Source: Gammaproteobacteria bacterium (GTDB taxonomy: Bacteria; Pseudomonadota; Gammaproteobacteria; Eutrophobiales; Eutrophobiaceae). From it: a stretch of DNA of 18,550 nucleotides. Positions 1 to 7,349 of this stretch are shown here, piece by piece (positions within the stretch are counted from its first letter, which is position 1; each line of letters opens with the position of its first letter). Made by a program: the position numbers and the translations under genes. The stretch is taken from positions 1 through 18,550 of the forward strand of contig QNEM01000012.1 in assembly GCA_003645215.1 (NCBI GenBank), given 5' to 3'. The notes beneath the pieces were generated by a model, which saw nothing but the letters and a program-made list of their open reading frames with translations, did not search any database and had not been told where the DNA came from.

Positions 1-35
1 ATAATAATCAGTCCTTACCCAAAGGGTATAGTAGT
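1..35 (-). promoter_or_regulatory. Possible ribosome binding site of the next gene off the left edge
   Basis: Read on the minus strand this stretch follows the cvpA stop codon and contains AAGGA, followed by nine bases and then AT at the very edge, which would be an ATG if the next base outside the window is G. In gammaproteobacteria purF usually follows cvpA, so this could be the purF start region. The purine-rich motif is visible; the identity of the next gene is inference, because no coding sequence of it is present. Confidence 0.3.
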
Positions 36-596
36 CTAGCCTGTTGAACTGGCCTCAGGTGGATTAATTTCTGGTAGCTTATCTTCGACAGTGCCCTGCG
101 TCGACATTTCATAGCCGTGAGAATCAGAAATATTTTCTGGCAGATATTGCCCTGACCAGACAGCCACTCTCTCAAAAGGCTGAATGACTCTGGAATCACT
201 CCACCAGGGCTCTTGTGGTAACCCTGTAAAGCCTCCAAGGAAAACAATGACTTCTACAATAATACCGCCCAAAGCAATACCGAAGAACATACCGAGCATC
301 CTGTCTGCTGCCGTTAAACCTGTCCTGCCCAACAATTTTACGATAAGGAAACCAATACCCGTTAGTATCACCAGGCTTATAACAAAAAGACCAACAAAAG
401 CCAGAATTGTTCTTAAAATGGGGGTGTCCACTGATGCTTCAAGTAATGGTGTGAACGCGGGAGAAAATTTGATTGAAATACCCAATGCCAACGCCCATGC
501 CAGCAGTGAGAATATAATATTCAAAAACCCATATATCACACCTGCAATTGCTGGCAAGGCAACGATAAGCAAGATAGCGATATCAACAGATTGCAT
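36..596 (-). CDS. cvpA: CvpA family inner-membrane protein
   Basis: This 186-residue protein has four hydrophobic segments, at roughly residues 5-22, 26-43, 64-87 and 99-121. The motif TAADRMLGMFFGIALG in the last third is typical of the CvpA (colicin V production) family. The family usually has about 160-190 residues; the polar tail after residue 125 is variable and here ends in a Pro/Glu-rich stretch. CvpA proteins are inner-membrane proteins needed for colicin V production and envelope robustness in enterobacteria; the biochemical role is not settled. The ATG is preceded by AGGA with eight bases of spacing. It follows dedD by 36 bp on the same strand and is the last gene of the cluster visible here. 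Confidence 0.92.
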   Translation of the reverse strand: MQSVDIAILLIVALPAIAGVIYGFLNIIFSLLAWALALGISIKFSPAFTPLLEASVDTPILRTILAFVGLFVISLVILTGIGFLIVKLLGRTGLTAADRMLGMFFGIALGGIIVEVIVFLGGFTGLPQEPWWSDSRVIQPFERVAVWSGQYLPENISDSHGYEMSTQGTVEDKLPEINPPEASSTG

Positions 597-632
597 TGAT
601 CTATTCCTGTTGTATTCCAGATAATCCGATCA

Positions 633-1196
633 TCAAGGATAACTCACGACAATTCCATCAAGCTCCATTTTTTCTTTCAGTTTCTTCAACAACTTGTCTG
701 CCTCTGATCGTTTTATCTCAGGGCCGACCCTTACTCGATAACTGATTTTGTCGTTTCTTTTAAGCGGTTCTACAAAGGCCGGGTAACCTGCTTCACGTAG
801 TTTCTTGTTGAGGGATTGAGCATTTTCTTCATCAGTGAAGCTGCCTAATTGAACGATCCATGCAGATAGTCCTACAGTAGCTTTCACATCAGTCTCTATT
901 TCAGATATTTTCTCAGCGTTTGTCTCCTTGGCTGATATAAGCTTCTCAGCAACGACCTTCTGTTCAATGATGAGGCCATCATCTTTCTGGGCAATCGGAG
1001 CTGACGAATCTTTATCATCATCCTCAATGACAGGAACAATCCTTGAATTAAAGTTTGTCTCTGGTTTTGCAGGAATATTTGAGCCTGAAATCACCTCTGT
1101 TTCCGGGGAATCAGTGAATAAAATTGGTATAAAGATTACAGCAACCGCGACCAATACTGCCGCGCCTACTAACCGTTCCTTTAATTTTTGTTCCAT
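633..1196 (-). CDS. dedD: DedD-like SPOR domain protein
   Basis: This 187-residue protein has a short cytoplasmic N-terminus, one membrane span at about residues 10-28, a low-complexity charged linker, and a C-terminal SPOR domain from about 109 to the end, with the characteristic WIVQLGSF strand at 113-120 and SYRVRVGP near residue 165. SPOR domains bind denuded glycan strands at the septum; DedD of Escherichia coli is a divisome-associated protein of about 220 residues, so this one has a shorter linker. The position between folC and cvpA is the conserved dedD location. The ATG has only a weak Shine-Dalgarno sequence and lies 32 bp after the folC stop, so translation may depend on the upstream gene. 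Division localisation is inferred from the family. Confidence 0.9.
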   Translation of the reverse strand: MEQKLKERLVGAAVLVAVAVIFIPILFTDSPETEVISGSNIPAKPETNFNSRIVPVIEDDDKDSSAPIAQKDDGLIIEQKVVAEKLISAKETNAEKISEIETDVKATVGLSAWIVQLGSFTDEENAQSLNKKLREAGYPAFVEPLKRNDKISYRVRVGPEIKRSEADKLLKKLKEKMELDGIVVSYP

Positions 1197-1228
1197 GATT
1201 TTTTTGTCAGTTACCAGGTGTTTTTCAT

Positions 1229-2539
1229 TTATATTTCGAGGTATTTTATTGCATCGCCGACGGATAGAAAAGATCCGGTAACCACGATGCGATCATGCAT
1301 TCCTGTTTCTTTCTGCAACTTTAGAAAAGCATTGGCCACAGTATCGCTCTCTGATATTGGAACGGTCACTCCCAGGCCCAGTAGTTCATTTTTCAGTGTT
1401 ACGCTGTCACAGCCCCGGGAACTTGTGGTACTGACCGCATGCCAGGAATCAGCAATTTCTGTCAAGACACTGAGAAAACCCGTTTGATCCTTATCTTTCA
1501 GCATGCCAATAATGATGTGCGTTTTACCACTGCTAGGGAATTGTTTTAAATTATGAACCAGAGTTCTGGCGGCCTGGGTATTATGCGCCACATCAAGGAT
1601 TGTCTGTGTTCCCTCTGTCAACATCTGAAACCTGCCAGTAAGACTGAAATTCTCCAGGCCCTTTTCTATGGCACCTGCTTTCAGCGGTAATTCTGATTTT
1701 AATGTATTCAGCACCATGAGGACACCTGCAGCATTTTGAACCTGGCAACTATTATATTGGCCCGGACGTGGCAAACTTTCATAAACCAGTGAGCCCCATT
1801 GCCAGGACCAGCGATCATCAGATAACTGGTAATTGAAATCCCGACCAGGTATATACAATGTTGCACCTATCTCCTCAGCATATTCCAATATGGTCTCTGG
1901 TGGATGAGGATCAGAACAGATGGCCGGCTTATCACTACGGAATATACCGGCTTTCTCGCGAGCGATCGTTTCACGGTCCATCCCCAGCCATTGCATATGA
2001 TCCAGATCGATACTGGAAACCAGGGCGGCATCCGCATCCAGACAGTTGACCGCATCAAGCCGACCACCCAGGCCCACTTCAAGTAAAGCAACATCAATAT
2101 TTTCGTGATGAAATATGTCTAACGCAGCAAGGGTGCCAAATTCAAAATAGGTCAGGGAAATATCACCTCGAGCTTGATCGATTCTGCTGAAGGACTCACA
2201 TAACTTTTCATCGCTAACTTCAACACCATTGAGTTTTACCCGCTCGTTGTAGCGTATGAGATGTGGAGAAGTATAGCATCCGGTCTTATAACCCGAATTA
2301 GCCAGTATCGATTCCATCATGACAACACTTGAGCCTTTACCATTGGTTCCAGCGACACTGATAACTGTGAAATCCGGATCCAGCAATCCCATATTTTCAG
2401 CGACAGCAGTACATCGATCCAGACCCAACTCTATTGCGGTAAAATGCAATTCTTCCTGCCATTCTAACCAGTCATGAAGATTATCAAATCTCATGGCATC
2501 TTTATCAGAATGACTCTGAGGCATAGATTCTGCGTTCAT
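1229..2539 (-). CDS. folC: Bifunctional dihydrofolate synthase / folylpolyglutamate synthase
   Basis: FolC is a cytoplasmic ATP-dependent Mur-type ligase that adds glutamate to dihydropteroate and to folates. The P-loop GTNGKGS is at residues 64-70 when counted from the first ATG, GLGGRLDA is at 156-163, and DHMQWLG followed by REKAGIF (180-200) matches the metal and ATP-binding region of the family. The length of 436 is slightly above the usual 420-430. The extra length is at the N-terminus: the conserved sequence begins around FDNLHDWLEW, just after an internal Met at residue 16 (ATG ending at 2494). None of the candidate starts has a convincing Shine-Dalgarno sequence, so the true start could be 2494. 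It lies 22 bp after accD on the same strand. Confidence 0.94.
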   Translation of the reverse strand: MNAESMPQSHSDKDAMRFDNLHDWLEWQEELHFTAIELGLDRCTAVAENMGLLDPDFTVISVAGTNGKGSSVVMMESILANSGYKTGCYTSPHLIRYNERVKLNGVEVSDEKLCESFSRIDQARGDISLTYFEFGTLAALDIFHHENIDVALLEVGLGGRLDAVNCLDADAALVSSIDLDHMQWLGMDRETIAREKAGIFRSDKPAICSDPHPPETILEYAEEIGATLYIPGRDFNYQLSDDRWSWQWGSLVYESLPRPGQYNSCQVQNAAGVLMVLNTLKSELPLKAGAIEKGLENFSLTGRFQMLTEGTQTILDVAHNTQAARTLVHNLKQFPSSGKTHIIIGMLKDKDQTGFLSVLTEIADSWHAVSTTSSRGCDSVTLKNELLGLGVTVPISESDTVANAFLKLQKETGMHDRIVVTGSFLSVGDAIKYLEI

Positions 2540-2561
2540 GATTGATTATTCAGGATCAATT

Positions 2562-3419
2562 TCAGGCTGTTTTGTTATTTAGAATGGACAGTATAGAAGA
2601 TATTTTGTCACGCATCTCACGTCTATCAACGATCATGTCTATATCACCATGTTCCAGAAGGAACTCGCTTTTCTGAAAACCTTCCGGCAGTGTTTCTCGT
2701 ACGGTCTGTTCGATCACCCTTGGACCTGCAAATCCTATCAGTGCTTTGGGTTCAGCAATGTTGATATCACCCAGTGTTGCCAGGCTGGCTGAGACTCCGC
2801 CCATGGTTGGGTTTGTTAATACGGAAATATAGGGTAAACCCCTGGCAGCTAACTTGGCCAGGGCCGAACTCGTTTTTGCCATTTGCATTAGAGATAGAAT
2901 CGCCTCCTGCATGCGTGCCCCACCACTGGCTGAAAAACATACCAGGGGGATGCCATTATCAATTGCTGCTTCTGTGGCCAGAACAAATTTCTCCCCAACA
3001 ACAGCACCCATCGAACCTGCCATGAAATTATATTCGAATGCTGCTACGACTAAAGGAATTTCGTTCACCTGCCCCATGAAAACAACCAAAGCATCTTTTT
3101 CTTTAGTTTGTTTCTGAGCCTGACTCAAACGATCTTTATATTTTTTACTGTCGCGAAACTTGAGCTTGTCGACTGGTTTTAACTCGCTGCCTATTTCAAC
3201 TCGTGGCTCCGGATCCAGAAAATATTCGATTCGTGCACGGGCACCAATACGCATATGGTGAAAACATTTAGGACAGACTTCAAGGTTTCGTTCCAGCTCT
3301 GCTCGATACAAAACTGCACTGCATTCGTCGCACTTGGACCACACACCTTCAGGTACCGTGCGTCTGGACGTACTATCTGTTTTAATTCTTGAAGGAAGTA
3401 ATTTTGTAAACCAGCTCAT
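2562..3419 (-). CDS. accD: Acetyl-CoA carboxylase, carboxyltransferase subunit beta
   Basis: AccD pairs with AccA to transfer the carboxyl group from carboxybiotin to acetyl-CoA, giving malonyl-CoA for fatty acid synthesis. The N-terminal zinc ribbon is complete, with cysteines at residues 30, 33, 49 and 52 (CDEC and CPKC). The crotonase-like carboxyltransferase core follows, including FSASGGARMQE and the glycine-rich TNPTMGGVSASLATLGD. The length of 285 is slightly shorter than E. coli (304) because of a short C-terminus. The start MSWF is typical of the family. It lies 31 bp downstream of trpA; accD next to folC is conserved in gammaproteobacteria. Confidence 0.97.
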   Translation of the reverse strand: MSWFTKLLPSRIKTDSTSRRTVPEGVWSKCDECSAVLYRAELERNLEVCPKCFHHMRIGARARIEYFLDPEPRVEIGSELKPVDKLKFRDSKKYKDRLSQAQKQTKEKDALVVFMGQVNEIPLVVAAFEYNFMAGSMGAVVGEKFVLATEAAIDNGIPLVCFSASGGARMQEAILSLMQMAKTSSALAKLAARGLPYISVLTNPTMGGVSASLATLGDINIAEPKALIGFAGPRVIEQTVRETLPEGFQKSEFLLEHGDIDMIVDRREMRDKISSILSILNNKTA

Positions 3420-3450
3420 AATTCTCTATAAATTGTTTTGTATTGGATAA

Positions 3451-4257
3451 TTATATGACATCAATTGCTTGCCGCATTGTAGAAAGATAAGTAGTTATTG
3501 ATTTCATAGAAGTTTCAGAATCGTCACTCAAATTTCCCACAAGTTCAACGATAGGGCTACCAATAACGACCGCATCACATACTTTGGCGACATTTGCGGC
3601 ACTCTCGGCATCCCTGATACCAAATCCGACGCCAACAGGTAAATCCGAATGCTGTTTAATTGTAGTGACCGATTCCTCTACAGAACCTGTATCCAGGCGA
3701 TTGCTTCCTGTAACACCTTTAAGAGAAACATAATAGAGAAAACCACTGGCTATTTTTGAAATATATTTCTGTCTCTCAACATTGGTTGTTGGTGAAATCA
3801 AAAAGATCAGATCAATATCATATTTCACCATAATTTCTTTTAGTTCCCCGGCTTCTTCCGGAGGGAGATCTACTATTAAGGCACCATCTACCCCGGCTTC
3901 TGATGCTGCTTTTGCAAATTCTTCATAGCCCATTACTTCAACAGGATTCAGGTAGCCCATCAAGATGACAGGTGTCTGCTTATTTTCTTTACGAAATTCA
4001 ACCACCATAGAGATAACATCACGCAATGATGTGTCATGTACAAGGGCTCTTTCACTACCCCGTTGAATGACTGGACCATCTGCCATTGGATCAGAAAAGG
4101 GTACGCCTAATTCAATCAGGTCAGCCCCCCCATCAACCAGGGCATTCATCAAGGGTAGTGTAAATCCTGGTTGTGGATCTCCAGCGACAATAAAAGGGAT
4201 CAGACCCTTACGATTTTTCTCTTTCAGATCATTAAAACAGTTTGCTATACGGCTCAT
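3451..4257 (-). CDS. trpA: Tryptophan synthase alpha subunit
   Basis: TrpA cleaves indole-3-glycerol phosphate to indole and glyceraldehyde 3-phosphate and passes indole through a tunnel to TrpB. At 268 residues it matches E. coli and Salmonella TrpA in length, and the catalytic pair falls at the same numbers: Glu49 in LIELGVPFSDP and Asp60 in MADGP. The phosphate-binding region GVGFGIRDAE and the loop VSLKGVTGS are present. The ATG is preceded by a very AT-rich stretch with no good Shine-Dalgarno sequence. Unlike the usual overlapping trpB-trpA arrangement, here trpA is separated from trpB by a small extra gene and a 71-bp spacer, so coupled translation of TrpB and TrpA is unlikely. Confidence 0.97.
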   Translation of the reverse strand: MSRIANCFNDLKEKNRKGLIPFIVAGDPQPGFTLPLMNALVDGGADLIELGVPFSDPMADGPVIQRGSERALVHDTSLRDVISMVVEFRKENKQTPVILMGYLNPVEVMGYEEFAKAASEAGVDGALIVDLPPEEAGELKEIMVKYDIDLIFLISPTTNVERQKYISKIASGFLYYVSLKGVTGSNRLDTGSVEESVTTIKQHSDLPVGVGFGIRDAESAANVAKVCDAVVIGSPIVELVGNLSDDSETSMKSITTYLSTMRQAIDVI

Positions 4258-4301
4258 AATATAAATTTAAATATCTCTTTAATTCTAATTATTTAATGTA
4301 A

Positions 4302-4316
4302 GACTAAATTTCAGTC
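4302..4316. promoter_or_regulatory. Near-palindromic 15-bp element upstream of trpA
   Basis: The sequence GACTAAATTTCAGTC has perfect 4-bp arms (GACT and AGTC) around an A/T core. It lies between the small HTH-like gene and trpA, in a spacer of 71 bp that is otherwise AT-rich. This could be an operator-like site or chance; nothing else in the window shows what binds it. Confidence 0.25.
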
Positions 4317-4328
4317 ACAGGTGTCATA

Positions 4329-4523
4329 TCAGGGTTTCTTTAATTCCAGTTTTATTTCCAGCAGTTCTATCGCCATATCCGGCATTTCTTTGTAATTATG
4401 AGATTCATGCGAAGCTAGCCAGTGATTTACAGTATCTGCTTTTACTTTCAACAGCTCTGCCACTTCCCTTCTCTCCAGCTCATGATCTGACAAGAGCTCA
4501 ATTAATCTATCTCTATTATTCAT
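4329..4523 (-). CDS. Small helix-turn-helix-like protein encoded between trpB and trpA
   Basis: This gene encodes 64 residues. The ATG is preceded by a strong AGGAG with seven bases of spacing and lies 12 bp after the trpB stop, so it is very probably translated as part of the trp operon. Residues about 6-37 (from RLIELLSDHEL through REVAELLKVKADTVNHWLAS) look like a helix-turn-helix of the XRE/Cro kind: a helix, then EVAELLKV, a turn, then a TVNHWL recognition-type helix. The tail MPDMAIELLEIKLELKKP looks like a closing helix. There is no membrane segment or cysteine. A DNA-binding role is inferred from pattern only, and autoregulation of the trp operon is speculative. I do not recognise a named family. 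Confidence 0.8.
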   Translation of the reverse strand: MNNRDRLIELLSDHELERREVAELLKVKADTVNHWLASHESHNYKEMPDMAIELLEIKLELKKP

Positions 4524-4535
4524 AACAACTCTCCT

Positions 4536-5750
4536 CTACAGTGTAATACCTTCTAATGTAGCAACTGTTTGAATATCTTTATCACCACGACCAGACAGAT
4601 TTACGATAATTATTTCATCCTTTTTCATTTTTGGAGCCAGCTTTGTCGCATAGGCAAGCGCATGACTAGACTCCAGGGCCGGCATAATGCCTTCAATTTT
4701 TGTCAAATCGTGAAATGCCTGCAGTGCCTCATCATCGTTAATGGCAACGTATTTGGCACGTCCACTATCCTTTAACCATGAATGTTCAGGCCCAACACCC
4801 GGGTAATCGAGACCTGCAGAAATAGAATGGGTTTCTATAATCTGGCCGTTGTCATCTTCCATCAGGTAAGTTCTATTACCATGCAGAACACCGGGTCTAC
4901 CAGCGTTCAAAGGTGCTGCGTGATGACCCGTTTCCAGACCATCACCGCCTGCCTCTACACCATAAATCGCAACATCTTCATCCTCAATAAAAGGATAAAA
5001 CAGACCTATAGCATTTGAGCCACCCCCAACACATGCAATCAGTGCATCGGGTAACCGTCCTGCCTGTTGCAGACATTGTTGTTTTGCTTCGCGGCCAATC
5101 ACGGTCTGGAAATCTCTTACCATGACAGGATAAGGATGGGGTCCGGCGACCGTTCCAATGATATAAAACGTGTCATCGATATTCGTTACCCAATCGCGCA
5201 TCGCCTCATTCAGGGCATCTTTCAGTGTCTTGGAACCGGATTCTACAGGCACTACAGTCGCGCCCAGTAATTTCATGCGGAAGACATTCGTTGACTGTCT
5301 TTTGATATCTTCCGAGCCCATGTAGACAACACACTCAAGACCAAGTCTGGCCGCAACGGTTGCCGTGGCAACTCCGTGTTGCCCGGCACCGGTTTCTGCA
5401 ATAATCCTGGTCTTTCCCATACGCTTCGCCAACAAGGCCTGACCAACCGTGTTATTAATCTTGTGCGCGCCGGTATGATTCAAGTCTTCCCGTTTCAGAT
5501 AGATCTGGGCGCCACCCATAATTTCTGACCAGCGCCTGGCATGGTACAAGGGCGATGGTCTACCAACGTAATGATGCAATTCATCATCAAGCTCTGCCAG
5601 GAACTCGGGATCTTTAAGATAACGTGTATAGGCCTCTGTTAATTCTTGCAAAGGACCCATCAGGGTCTCGGCAACAAATCTACCGCCGTATGGTCCAAAA
5701 TGCCCGTTCTCATCAGGTAAACTCTCATTAGGCAAACTATTATTTAGCAT
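4536..5750 (-). CDS. trpB: Tryptophan synthase beta subunit
   Basis: TrpB is the pyridoxal-phosphate enzyme that condenses indole with serine to make tryptophan. The PLP lysine is Lys97 in LNHTGAHKINN, the catalytic glutamate is Glu119 in AETGAGQHG, and the phosphate-binding GGGSN is at 242-246. The 404 residues compare with 397 in E. coli; the extra residues are an N-terminal tail before GHFGPYGGRFVAETL. The start ATG is preceded by GAGG with six bases of spacing and lies inside the end of trpF, giving an 11-bp overlap that suggests translational coupling. A small HTH-like gene follows 12 bp after the stop. Confidence 0.98.
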   Translation of the reverse strand: MLNNSLPNESLPDENGHFGPYGGRFVAETLMGPLQELTEAYTRYLKDPEFLAELDDELHHYVGRPSPLYHARRWSEIMGGAQIYLKREDLNHTGAHKINNTVGQALLAKRMGKTRIIAETGAGQHGVATATVAARLGLECVVYMGSEDIKRQSTNVFRMKLLGATVVPVESGSKTLKDALNEAMRDWVTNIDDTFYIIGTVAGPHPYPVMVRDFQTVIGREAKQQCLQQAGRLPDALIACVGGGSNAIGLFYPFIEDEDVAIYGVEAGGDGLETGHHAAPLNAGRPGVLHGNRTYLMEDDNGQIIETHSISAGLDYPGVGPEHSWLKDSGRAKYVAINDDEALQAFHDLTKIEGIMPALESSHALAYATKLAPKMKKDEIIIVNLSGRGDKDIQTVATLEGITL

Positions 5751-6363
5751 GTAAAACCTCTTGTATAAATTCTTCTATTTTCGCAGCATCCTTGATTCCC
5801 TTCTCAATTTCAACACCACCACTGACATCCACAGCATAGGGGGAAACCTCAGATATCGCATCTGCCACGTTTTCAGGCGATAATCCACCTGCCAGTATTA
5901 TCGGCTTATTCAGATCTGAAGGCACTCTTGACCAGTCAAATCTTTGACCTGTCCCACCCTGGGTTCCTTCAACAAAACTATCCAGTAATAAAGCACTCGC
6001 ATCAGCATAATCATTACTTAACTGCACGAGATCTACCCCATCACGCATTCTTATGGCCTTTACATATGGCCAGCCAAAGGCCTTACATGTTTGCGGACTT
6101 TCTTCCCCGTGAAATTGTAATATATCTACAGGAACAGTGTCTAAAACCGACCTGATCTGTTCGTCGGTCGCGTTCACAAACAAGGCAACTACACTGACGA
6201 AAGGCGGTAATGATTTCGCAATCTCAACAGCCTTCTCGACGGTGATAAAACGTGGACTTTTTTCATAGAACACAAAACCAATCGCATCTGCACCTGATTC
6301 AACAGCATTAAGTGCATCTTCCACACGGGTGATTCCACATACCTTGACTCTGGTACGTTTCAT
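5740..6363 (-). CDS. trpF: Phosphoribosylanthranilate isomerase
   Basis: TrpF converts N-(5-phosphoribosyl)anthranilate to the carboxyphenylamino-deoxyribulose phosphate in tryptophan synthesis. The protein is a TIM barrel with the catalytic cysteine in VKVCGIT at residue 9 and the catalytic aspartate in YAVDVSGGVE near the C-terminus. LILAGGLSPENV-type sequence is present as IILAGGLSPENV. I chose the ATG at 6363, giving 207 residues that start MKRTRVKVCGIT, the usual family start. An in-frame TTG at 6390 would add nine residues but has no better ribosome site. The end overlaps trpB by 11 bp. The gene is separated from truA by about 100 bp that contain a probable promoter. Confidence 0.95.
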   Translation of the reverse strand: MKRTRVKVCGITRVEDALNAVESGADAIGFVFYEKSPRFITVEKAVEIAKSLPPFVSVVALFVNATDEQIRSVLDTVPVDILQFHGEESPQTCKAFGWPYVKAIRMRDGVDLVQLSNDYADASALLLDSFVEGTQGGTGQRFDWSRVPSDLNKPIILAGGLSPENVADAISEVSPYAVDVSGGVEIEKGIKDAAKIEEFIQEVLHAK

Positions 6364-6434
6364 TTTATTTTTCGAATCAATGTTCGCCAATGGAATATTA
6401 GGTGTTGAGAGATGATTTTGTGGTGAATATGAGC

Positions 6435-6464
6435 ATTATACCGTGAAGATAGCGGGAATGGCAT
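6435..6464 (-). promoter_or_regulatory. Probable sigma-70 promoter upstream of trpF
   Basis: On the minus strand a perfect TATAAT (complement of 6435-6440) is preceded, after an 18-bp spacer, by ATGCCA (complement of 6459-6464), a 4 of 6 match to TTGACA. Transcription would start near 6428, leaving a leader of about 65 bases before the trpF ATG. No short peptide with tandem Trp codons and no clear attenuator is visible in that leader. Both boxes lie within the first copy of the 30-bp repeat at 6438-6497, so the promoter may have been brought or created by the repeat. Confidence 0.5.
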
Positions 6465-6497
6465 GTCATACCGTGATGATAGCGGGTATGGCATATT
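6438..6497. repeat. Two tandem 30-bp copies at the 3' end of truA
   Basis: The unit ATACCGTGAWGATAGCGGGW followed by ATGGCAT occurs twice at an exact 30-bp spacing (6438 and 6468) with only a few differences. The second copy contains an imperfect hairpin, CATACCG paired with CGGGTATG around a nine-base loop with one bulged base. A related ATGCCATTCC-like segment appears again near 6515-6525. The first copy is intergenic and carries the probable trpF promoter; the second encodes the last residues of TruA. The appearance resembles short palindromic interspersed elements, but I cannot see whether it occurs elsewhere in the genome. Confidence 0.75.
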
Positions 6498-7263
6498 GTG
6501 TATTAACAGGCACTGGAATGCCATATATTTCCGGGTATTTAATCTTCATCAGATACAGGCCATCTGCAGCTGCTGTCTTTGCCGATTTGGTCCTGTCTCG
6601 AATATCCAGAATCTCATCTACCCAGGAAATCTCGGCGTTACCACAGCCTATTTCAATCAATACCCCGGCAATATTTCTTACCATATGATGCAAAAATGCA
6701 TTCGCTTCGATTTCAAACATCACATAATCATTAATTCTTGTAATATCCAGCCTTTTGACATTACGAATGGGGCTATTCGCCTGACAAGCCACAGTTCTAA
6801 ATGAAGTGAAATCATGCTCCCCTACTAAAGAATTCGCAGCCAATTGCATCCTGTTTTCATCCAGGGCTTGTCGCTCCCATGTCACCTTACCGTGATTCAC
6901 ACCCGGTTTAGCTTGCCTGTTTAAAATAATATATCTGTATGTTCTCGATGTAGCTGAAAAACGGGCATGAAAATCATCGTCAACCTGTTTGGCCCAGAGG
7001 ATGCTGATGTCATTGGGGAGATTTACATTAGTACCAGCGATCCAGGAATACATTTTACGATCGATATCTGTCTCGAAATGTACAACCTGATGTAAGGCAT
7101 GAACACCAGTGTCGGTTCTACCGGCACAGAATATATTTATCTCTTGATCCGCTATTTTAGATAACGCAGTCTCAACATGTTGCTGGATACTATTTGGAAT
7201 TACCTGGCGTTGCCATCCAAAATAAGAGGTTCCGCAGTATTCAATACCAAGCGCTATTTTCAT
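6466..7263 (-). CDS. truA: tRNA pseudouridine(38-40) synthase
   Basis: TruA isomerises uridines 38-40 in the anticodon stem-loop of tRNAs. The catalytic aspartate is Asp51 in AGRTDTGVHA, and the active-site tyrosine is Tyr109 in RFSATSRTYRY; the C-terminal domain has FLHHMVRNIAGVL. The length of 265 is normal. Family members usually end shortly after the strand GLYL.KIKYPE; here a tail of about 13 residues (VNTQYAIPAIITV) is encoded by a duplicated DNA element, see the repeat at 6438. The gene lies just after a strong terminator that follows fimV, so it may need its own promoter or read-through; I could not identify a convincing one in the short space. The ribosome site is weak. Confidence 0.96.
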   Translation of the reverse strand: MKIALGIEYCGTSYFGWQRQVIPNSIQQHVETALSKIADQEINIFCAGRTDTGVHALHQVVHFETDIDRKMYSWIAGTNVNLPNDISILWAKQVDDDFHARFSATSRTYRYIILNRQAKPGVNHGKVTWERQALDENRMQLAANSLVGEHDFTSFRTVACQANSPIRNVKRLDITRINDYVMFEIEANAFLHHMVRNIAGVLIEIGCGNAEISWVDEILDIRDRTKSAKTAAADGLYLMKIKYPEIYGIPVPVNTQYAIPAIITV

Positions 7264-7284
7264 TCATTAACACCGCAGAAACAA

Positions 7285-7317
7285 AAACAGGAATACCACA
7301 TTGTAGTATTCCTGTTT
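7285..7317 (-). terminator. Rho-independent terminator after fimV
   Basis: A perfect 12-bp inverted repeat (AAACAGGAATAC and GTATTCCTGTTT) encloses a nine-base loop. On the minus strand the stem runs directly into TTTTTGTTT, giving the U-rich tail expected for transcription coming from fimV. On the plus strand the stem is followed by AACG, so it is one-directional. It lies 33 bp after the fimV stop and 21 bp before the truA start. Confidence 0.87.
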
Positions 7318-7349
7318 AACGATTAGATAGTTTTTGCAAAAAAGAAGAG

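Noticed and set aside
184..624. Plus-strand frame of 146 codons opposite cvpA
   Set aside because: It is a shadow of the cvpA frame; no homology-like motifs, and the opposite strand has a clear CvpA.
5740..6390. Longer TrpF starting at TTG 6390
   Set aside because: The added residues are not family-like, there is no ribosome site, and the ATG at 6363 gives the canonical N-terminus.
6364..6428. Trp attenuator or leader peptide upstream of trpF
   Set aside because: No short frame with Trp codons and no paired terminator and antiterminator stems are visible in the leader.
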